Source: CAZAGD01 sp049699975 (GTDB taxonomy: Bacteria > Desulfobacterota > SM23-61). From it: DNA of 21,580 nucleotides. The stretch is from assembly GCA_049699975.1 (NCBI GenBank), contig JBNAWB010000038.1, forward strand, positions 1 through 21,580, given 5' to 3'. Numbering within the stretch: the stretch's first letter is position 1; the number at the start of each line of letters is the position of its first letter. The notes below the pieces were generated by a model. The model was not told the DNA's origin and did no database searches. It saw only the letters and a program-made list of their open reading frames with translations. The translations under genes were made by a program, and so were the position numbers. Shown here one piece after another: positions 16,645 through 21,580 of the stretch.

Positions 16645-17346
16645 TCAAAAGAAATTTCTTTTTTGTTTCTGGTAAAAGGAGAAATCTTCCGGGGCCACAG
16701 CAAAGAAACGGGCGTAATCGCCAGCTTTAAAGAATGCTGGTGGCTCATTATTTAGATCGAAGAGAGTAAGCGGAGTACGGCCGATAAGCCGCCAACCACC
16801 AGGCGATTCTACCGCATAGATACCAGTTTGCTTTCCCCCAATGCCCACAGAGCCAGCGGGTACTTTCGTCCGGGGGGTAGGCAAACGGGGAGTCTGAATA
16901 TTTTCCGGGACAGTCCCCATGGCGGCAAAACCAGGAGAGAAACCCACGACATAAACTAAATAAGTCTGACTGGTATGAAGCTTAATAACCTCTTCCACCG
17001 TCAAGCCATGAAATTGGGCAACAAATTCGAGATCAGGACCATACTCTCCGCCATAGACCACGGGTATTTCTTTGATAACTGGCGGGTTATTTTCCTTAGG
17101 CTTATTTTCGGGCAGGAAGTTCTGCATTAGATCAGAGATTTCTCTAAAAGAAATTTGCGCCGGATCATAATAAATAAGCAAAGAGGAGTAAGAAGGAATA
17201 ATTTCTTTAATCCCTAAGGGCGCTCGTTTCTCCAGCAAATGTCCTAAATAATGCACTTGCTGGTTTATTTCCGGTTTAATCTCTCTTCCTAATTCTATAA
17301 GAATGGCCTGGTCACCAGCGGGCAAAATCTTAGGTTGGAAAATCAT
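16645..17346 (-). CDS. pxpB: 5-oxoprolinase subunit PxpB (KipI family)
   Basis: PxpB (KipI/AHS1 domain) is the second subunit of the prokaryotic 5-oxoprolinase. It is related to KipI, an inhibitor of the Bacillus sporulation kinase KinA. The 233-residue protein has PAGDQAILIELG near the N-terminus, GFSPGF (135-140), PAGSVGIGGKQTGIYAVES (163-181) with PGGW following, and GRTPL (189-193). Its ATG overlaps the pxpA stop (ATGA), so it is translationally coupled to pxpA. The pxpC start region overlaps or closely follows its stop. Confidence 0.94.
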   Translation of the reverse strand: MIFQPKILPAGDQAILIELGREIKPEINQQVHYLGHLLEKRAPLGIKEIIPSYSSLLIYYDPAQISFREISDLMQNFLPENKPKENNPPVIKEIPVVYGGEYGPDLEFVAQFHGLTVEEVIKLHTSQTYLVYVVGFSPGFAAMGTVPENIQTPRLPTPRTKVPAGSVGIGGKQTGIYAVESPGGWRLIGRTPLTLFDLNNEPPAFFKAGDYARFFAVAPEDFSFYQKQKRNFF

Positions 17347-18116
17347 GCTTTCTTTAACCCCATTGGTTTTACTTCTACGCCTGCTTTTTGGAAGGCCTCT
17401 CTAATTCTTTGCAGGATGGGCATGGCCATTGGCGAATCACCATGAACGCAAAGCGTATCGGCTTTAACGGACACTTTAGATCCATCGTGAGCAAGAACGT
17501 AACCTTCTAAGACCATGGTCAATGCTTGTCGGGCAGCTTTTTCTGGATCATGGATTACGGAGCCAGCAATTTTTCGCGATTGGAGGGTGCCATCTGGATT
17601 ATAAACTCGATCGGCATAGACCTCTTCTACAAAAGGTACACCAATTTCGCGCGCCGCTTGGACCATGACCGATCCAGCCAGGGCTACAAAAATAATCCCC
17701 TCTTGAAAACGGGCAATGGCCCGGCAAATTGATTTCGATGTCTCCAAATCAATAAAGGCTAAGTTACCTAAAGCCCCGTGGGCCTTGACATGTTGTAAAG
17801 GCAAATTATAGGCGCGGGCGAAAGCATAAAGAGCACCCATCTGATAAAGAAGATAATTTTCTATTTCGGCGGGGGTTAAGTCCATCCGCCTCCGTCCAAA
17901 ACCCATGAGATCAGGATAGCCAGGATGCGCACCTACCCCCACCCCTTTTTCCTTGGCTAACCGGACTGTCCGATCCATAACTAATGGATCTCCAGCATGC
18001 CAGCCACAGGCTATATTAGCCGAGGTGATGTAATTCATTATTTCTTCATCGCGGCCTAAGACATAAGCGCCAAAACTTTCTCCCATATCGCAATTTATAT
18101 CCACCTGCTTTGCCAT
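17343..18116 (-). CDS. pxpA: 5-oxoprolinase subunit PxpA (LamB/YcsF family)
   Basis: PxpA is the TIM-barrel-like LamB/YcsF subunit thought to hold the hydrolytic site of 5-oxoprolinase. From the ATG at 18116 the protein has 257 residues with DINCDMGESFG (6-16), ACGWHAGDP (36-44), GAHPGYPD (62-69) and CVHGDSP (223-229). The usual KPHGALYN block reads KAHGALGN (111-118), a subfamily-like change. The start is set by AAAGGAGG just upstream. The frame stays open to an ATG at 18212, which would add 32 residues including a hydrophobic stretch, but that is judged untranslated. Confidence 0.93.
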   Translation of the reverse strand: MAKQVDINCDMGESFGAYVLGRDEEIMNYITSANIACGWHAGDPLVMDRTVRLAKEKGVGVGAHPGYPDLMGFGRRRMDLTPAEIENYLLYQMGALYAFARAYNLPLQHVKAHGALGNLAFIDLETSKSICRAIARFQEGIIFVALAGSVMVQAAREIGVPFVEEVYADRVYNPDGTLQSRKIAGSVIHDPEKAARQALTMVLEGYVLAHDGSKVSVKADTLCVHGDSPMAMPILQRIREAFQKAGVEVKPMGLKKA

Positions 18117-18437
18117 ACCATCCTCCTTTAAAAGCCATATTACGCCACAAAGGCCCCAGAGGGCATAAAGAAGTTTTAAGTAAAAAACTGCCTTCAATCC
18201 TATATCCGCCATACTTGAAACTCTTTAAATTTTGTTAAGCAACTTCTACTCTCCTTTGAGAAAGTATATGTCGGATTAATTTATTATCTGCCCTGGATGC
18301 CGATCCTTGGCTGATTAAGGATAAAACGTAAGCCTTTAGGGCTTGCCGAAAATGTGGCCAGGGATGAACCCTTGCCCTTCAGTTTCCCTTCGACCGCTCT
18401 GAGCTCTCTTCGATCTCTGTGGCTAAAAGAATTAAAT
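18117..18437 (-). promoter_or_regulatory. Intergenic leader between oppF and pxpA
   Basis: This 321-base stretch has no convincing gene. On the - strand it holds two neighbouring small inverted repeats: ATCCTT/AAGGAT at 18303-18322 (8-base loop) and AAGCC/GGCTT at 18330-18344 (5-base loop). Neither is followed by a convincing T-run. The consensus ribosome site of pxpA lies at the left end. A clear sigma70 promoter was not found; a lone TATACT lies about 130 bases before the pxpA start. It could be a pxpABC leader or simply an operon spacer. Confidence 0.3.
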
Positions 18438-19412
18438 TCATTCATAAAGGTAACAAGCTACCCAGTGGTCGGGTTCGATTTCTTTAAGCTCGGGTACTGC
18501 TTTATCGCATAGCTCAAAGCGTTGGGGGCAGCGCGTATGAAAATTGCATCCTGGGGGAGGATTAATTGGACTGGGAACTTCCCCCTGCAGAATGACGCGT
18601 TTACGTGCCAACGTTGGATCGGGAATCGGGTTTGCCGAAAGAAGAGCCTGGGTATAAGGGTGCTTGGGGTTGCGGTAAAGATCCTCACTTTTCGCCAATT
18701 CGGCAATCCGCCCCAAATGCATGACGGCGACGCGGTCGCTGATATGTTCGACCACGGAAAGATCGTGAGCAATAAAAAGGTAAGTTAAATGAAATTCATC
18801 CTGAAGATCTTCCAGTAAATTCAAGACTTGCGCCTGGATCGAAACATCCAGAGCGGAAACAGGTTCATCAGCAATGATTAGTTTAGGGTTTAAAGCTAAG
18901 GCCCGGGCGATTCCTATGCGCTGGCGTTGCCCCCCGCTGAATTCATGGGGATAGCGGTTGATATGTTCTGGTCGCAGCCCGACTACTTCCATTAAATAGC
19001 GCACCCTTTCTTCCTGTTCTTTTTTCGTGCCTATTTTATGGATGACTAAAGGTTCGCCGATGATTGAGCCCACTGTCTTGCGGGGATTCAGCGAAGAGTA
19101 AGGGTCTTGAAAAATAATCTGCATTTGCCTCCGCATTTGCCGCAGGCGTTCCGCATTAAACTGGAGAATATTCTCCCCTTCAAAATAAATTTCTCCCGCA
19201 GTAGGCTCTTCCAGCCGTAAAATTAGGCGCCCTAAGGTTGATTTGCCGCACCCCGATTCGCCCACTAAGCCCAAAGTTTCGCCACGCTTGATGGTTAGAC
19301 TGACATTATTAACCGCTTGGACAAAGAGTTTTTCGCGGGATAAGAAGTGAGTTCGTACCGGAAAAAACTTGCGCAGATTTTTAATTTCCACCAGAAGTTC
19401 GTTTTTATTCAT
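18438..19412 (-). CDS. oppF: Oligopeptide/dipeptide ABC transporter ATPase, OppF/DppF type
   Basis: This is the second ATPase of a peptide importer, acting on the cytoplasmic face of the membrane. The 324-residue protein has Walker A GESGCGKS (51-58), FQDPYSSLNPR (101-111), signature SGGQRQR (159-165), Walker B LIIADEP (178-184) and the switch His216. The C-terminal oligopeptide-transporter region has four cysteines (289, 295, 302, 320) in the spacing known for Opp/Dpp ATPases, proposed to bind an Fe-S cluster. Its start overlaps the oppD stop by eight bases, and no separate Shine-Dalgarno is obvious. Confidence 0.94.
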   Translation of the reverse strand: MNKNELLVEIKNLRKFFPVRTHFLSREKLFVQAVNNVSLTIKRGETLGLVGESGCGKSTLGRLILRLEEPTAGEIYFEGENILQFNAERLRQMRRQMQIIFQDPYSSLNPRKTVGSIIGEPLVIHKIGTKKEQEERVRYLMEVVGLRPEHINRYPHEFSGGQRQRIGIARALALNPKLIIADEPVSALDVSIQAQVLNLLEDLQDEFHLTYLFIAHDLSVVEHISDRVAVMHLGRIAELAKSEDLYRNPKHPYTQALLSANPIPDPTLARKRVILQGEVPSPINPPPGCNFHTRCPQRFELCDKAVPELKEIEPDHWVACYLYE

Positions 19413-20388
19413 ATAGCCAGCAGCGGACGAAATGTCCAGGATCTATCTCTTTTAATTGGGGTTCTTCTTCACACTTATCCCAAACATATTTGCACCGATT
19501 AGAAAACTTACACCCCGGGGGAAGATCTAAGAGGGAGGGCACTAATCCGGGAATAGCTTCTAATCTTTGCTTGCGTCCCTGCCCCTCGTCCAGCCGGGGA
19601 ATGGATTTCAGAAGACCTTGCGTATAAGGGTGGCGGGGCGTAACGAAAAGAGGACGCACGGGAGCATATTCCACGATCCGCCCGGCATACATGACTGCCA
19701 CTTTTTGGGCTGTTTCCGCAATGACCCCTAAATTATGGGTAATCAAAATAACCGACATGCCCGTTTCTTTTTGTAGACGATTAATTAACTCTAAGATTTG
19801 GGCTTGGATGGTTACATCTAAGGCCGTAGTCGGCTCATCAGCGATCATTAATTTCGGCCGGCAAGCTAAAGCCATAGCAATCATGGCCCGCTGGCGCATG
19901 CCGCCGCTTAACTGATGCGGATACTCAGCTACGCGTCGTTCAGGAGAGGGAATGCCAACCAGGCGCAACATTTCTATAGAGCGGTTCCAAGCCTCTTTTT
20001 TGGACAAACCTTCATGGAGGCGGAGGACTTCCGAAATCTGGTCTCCGATCTGGAATACGGGGTTGAGGGAAGTCATAGGCTCTTGGAAGATCATGGAGAT
20101 CGAACGACCGCGTACTTTGCGCATTTCCCCTTCGGTAAGGGAAAGGAGATTAACCCCGCCGAAGATCACCTCTCCTTGCACTATTTTCCCAGGGGGATCG
20201 GGGATAAGCCGCATGATCGATAGGGCGGTAACGCTTTTGCCGCACCCAGATTCCCCCACTAAGCCCAGTGTCCCTTTCTCTTCTAATTCTAAATCAACCC
20301 CATCTACGGCCTTGGCTACACCCTCATCGGTAAAAAAGTAAGTGTGCAGATTACGGATTTTTAAGAGGAAACTATTCTCTTGGGCCAT
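19405..20388 (-). CDS. oppD: Oligopeptide/dipeptide ABC transporter ATPase, OppD/DppD type
   Basis: This is the first ATPase of the same importer. The 327-residue protein has Walker A GESGCGKS (45-52), FQEPMTSLNP (101-110), signature LSGGMRQR (160-167), Walker B LMIADEP (180-186) and His218. The C-terminal Opp region carries Cys293, Cys299, Cys306 and Cys323, matching OppF. No Shine-Dalgarno is visible before the ATG, but a promoter lies ~40 bases upstream. The binding protein (OppA) and permeases (OppB, OppC) that complete the system are not in the window; they may lie beyond position 21580 or elsewhere. Confidence 0.94.
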   Translation of the reverse strand: MAQENSFLLKIRNLHTYFFTDEGVAKAVDGVDLELEEKGTLGLVGESGCGKSVTALSIMRLIPDPPGKIVQGEVIFGGVNLLSLTEGEMRKVRGRSISMIFQEPMTSLNPVFQIGDQISEVLRLHEGLSKKEAWNRSIEMLRLVGIPSPERRVAEYPHQLSGGMRQRAMIAMALACRPKLMIADEPTTALDVTIQAQILELINRLQKETGMSVILITHNLGVIAETAQKVAVMYAGRIVEYAPVRPLFVTPRHPYTQGLLKSIPRLDEGQGRKQRLEAIPGLVPSLLDLPPGCKFSNRCKYVWDKCEEEPQLKEIDPGHFVRCWLYE

Positions 20389-20428
20389 ATAAATTTACTG
20401 AAATTCACGGAAAATCCATTTTCTTCAA

Positions 20429-20457
20429 AAAATACCGTAGGTTTTAATTTTTGTCAA
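20429..20457 (-). promoter_or_regulatory. Probable oppDF promoter
   Basis: On the - strand a perfect TTGACA (20457-20452) is followed after 17 bases by TATTTT (20434-20429). It would start transcription about 34 bases before oppD, separating oppDF from the creatininase-family gene upstream. Confidence 0.5.
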
Positions 20458-20463
20458 ATATCT

Positions 20464-20483
20464 TTAGAAGCTGACCAGCTAAC
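20464..20483. promoter_or_regulatory. Inverted repeat upstream of the oppD promoter
   Basis: AGCTG-AC-CAGCT (20469-20480) is a perfect 5-bp inverted repeat with a 2-base centre, weakly extended outward. It lies about a dozen bases upstream of the -35 box of the oppD promoter, a typical place for an activator or repressor site. No regulator gene is adjacent to support it. Confidence 0.25.
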
Positions 20484-20539
20484 ATATTTAATATTCACTA
20501 TCAACAGGAAGCAGGCAAAAGAGCCTCGCTTCATCAGCC

Positions 20540-21346
20540 TTAAAAACAAGGTGAGATAGGCTTTAATTGCACCTTCTCTTTGCGCGCTAATTTAATTAAT
20601 TCTATTAAATTATTAACTAAAGCCCGATGTAACCGCTCTCCTTTAGCTGCCGTAGCCAAGGTTGGATCTCCAGTTACCCCACTGGGAAGAGTTACCTGCC
20701 GGAAGCTTTCTAAAGTAGAAGGAGTGAAAGTTCGGTCTGTTTCTACATAAGGATCCGGCATATGAAATTTTTTCTTAGGAGGAAGATTTTTAACCGCTTT
20801 TTTCATGTTCACTAAATGAGGGAAAATGTGCAGCATATGAGAAGTTTCTAATTCTTCGGCATGGCCGATTCCGCCTGGGGGAGATTCTTTTATTTCTCTG
20901 GCCACAGTTTCCGCTAAATAAAAGGGATCTGCAATCGTGACGAAAGCCCCAGTTTCATTGCGAATTCGTGAACACGCAATTTCCATAGGAGGCAGATTTG
21001 CCTTCCTATGGCCGTTGATTACGATTAATCTTTTGAAACCATGGTAAATTAAGCTGCGGAGCACCTCATAAAGCAAACGGGTCAAAGTTTCCGGGGTTAT
21101 AGAAATAGTACCCGGATAAGCCATGTGATGGGGAGACCAGCCAAACCAACATGGGGGGGCAACGATAGTTTTCGTTGCCCGCGCGGCATCTTCCGCCAAG
21201 CGAATGGCGACTAGGGCGTCGTTACCCAAAGGTAAGTGAAAACCATGTTGTTCGGTGGAGCCAAAAGGTAAAATAATTACGCTATCCTTTTTTAAATAAT
21301 TCTTTACCTCTTCCCAAGTCAAATCATAAAGATAAATTTTTTCCAT
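20540..21346 (-). CDS. Creatininase-family amidohydrolase (divergent)
   Basis: The family comprises metal-dependent amide hydrolases: creatininase, the FAPy deformylase ArfB and the mycofactocin maturation peptidase MftE. The 268-residue protein keeps the metal-ligand block STEQHGFHLPLGND (Glu32, His34, Asp43) and the catalytic-face GHAEELETS (161-169). Two motifs depart from the common form: NGHRKAN (111-117) in place of NGHGGN, one residue longer and basic, and HAEE in place of HAGE. The substrate is therefore open. AAAGGG precedes the ATG. It lies on the same strand as oppDF-pxpABC, 151 bases upstream of oppD. Confidence 0.88.
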   Translation of the reverse strand: MEKIYLYDLTWEEVKNYLKKDSVIILPFGSTEQHGFHLPLGNDALVAIRLAEDAARATKTIVAPPCWFGWSPHHMAYPGTISITPETLTRLLYEVLRSLIYHGFKRLIVINGHRKANLPPMEIACSRIRNETGAFVTIADPFYLAETVAREIKESPPGGIGHAEELETSHMLHIFPHLVNMKKAVKNLPPKKKFHMPDPYVETDRTFTPSTLESFRQVTLPSGVTGDPTLATAAKGERLHRALVNNLIELIKLARKEKVQLKPISPCF

Positions 21347-21376
21347 TTTTGCCCTTTCTTTTATATTTTTAATTAT

Positions 21377-21395
21377 CTTCTCGCGAGCGGAGAAG
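21377..21395. repeat. Small hairpin in the leader of the creatininase-family gene
   Basis: CTTCTC (21377-21382) pairs with GAGAAG (21390-21395) around a 7-base loop. It lies 30-50 bases upstream of the creatininase-family start on the - strand. No T-run follows in either direction, so it is not a terminator. Confidence 0.3.
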
Positions 21396-21443
21396 AAATG
21401 ATGATTAGTTCAAAACTATCCAATTCTTTAAATCTTTATCATA

Positions 21444-21449
21444 ATTATA
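21444..21449 (-). promoter_or_regulatory. Possible -10 element for the creatininase-family gene
   Basis: A perfect TATAAT occurs on the - strand about 95 bases upstream of the start codon, but the position 17 bases further up (AATAAA) is a poor -35 match. The DNA here is AT-rich. The rest of 21347-21580 holds no recognisable gene. A short direct repeat, AGAGGCAGG twice, is visible near 21515-21535. Confidence 0.25.
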
Positions 21450-21580
21450 GACAAAATAAAATACCATTTATTCCATAATCGTAATCCGTCACTGAAAAGT
21501 GGAAGAACTATTGTTAGAGGCAGGTCAGAGGCAGGCCTGAATTCAGAATCATGAGGCAGTGGTTTCTTCCATGGAACGAG

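Noticed and set aside
19915..20341. Two + strand frames opposite oppD
   Set aside because: They are antisense shadows of a clear ABC ATPase gene.
21500..21580. Possible gene start or mobile-element end at the right edge, with AGAGGCAGG repeated
   Set aside because: Too short, no open frame with recognisable content and no matching inverted end.

Overview
The window is a moderately AT-rich bacterial chromosome segment that carries the replication-initiation region. The lineage cannot be fixed from the sequence. A lipobox lipoprotein, a GyrB of the long insert-bearing form, a GcvR-like double-ACT protein and the order rpsF-rpsR-rplI-dnaB fit a Gram-negative, perhaps deltaproteobacteria-like (Desulfobacterota) or uncultured lineage. 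There are no phage, transposon or rRNA/tRNA genes.

Positions 1-11683 are all on the + strand. Ribosomal protein genes rpsF, rpsR and rplI lead into dnaB, dnaA, dnaN, gyrB, gyrA and gpsA. ssb is absent between rpsF and rpsR, and recF is absent between dnaN and gyrB. DnaA boxes lie on both sides of dnaA: two imperfect inverted ones at 2946-2965, and two consensus plus two weaker ones at 4363-4417 followed by a very AT-rich stretch. This looks like a bipartite oriC. The rpsF leader folds into a nested helix that would cover its own Shine-Dalgarno, which suggests autogenous control by S6:S18.

Positions 11684-13590 hold small accessory genes. A lipoprotein gene (- strand) has a near-consensus promoter. 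Divergent to it are an FmdB-type zinc ribbon gene and an alpha/beta hydrolase gene, which ends in a probable terminator facing der.

Positions 13607-21346 are all on the - strand. In transcription order they are a creatininase-family amidohydrolase, oppD, oppF (peptide ABC transporter ATPases), pxpA, pxpB, pxpC (5-oxoprolinase), a double-ACT regulator-like protein and the ribosome-assembly GTPase der. The oppDF-pxpABC stretch, with the creatininase upstream, looks like a peptide and cyclic-amide (pyroglutamate) scavenging block. The transporter permeases and binding protein are not in the window.

The best candidates for follow-up are the rpsF leader, the split origin inside a compact replication cluster, the divergent creatininase next to the oxoprolinase genes, and the Met at the quinolone-contact position of GyrA.
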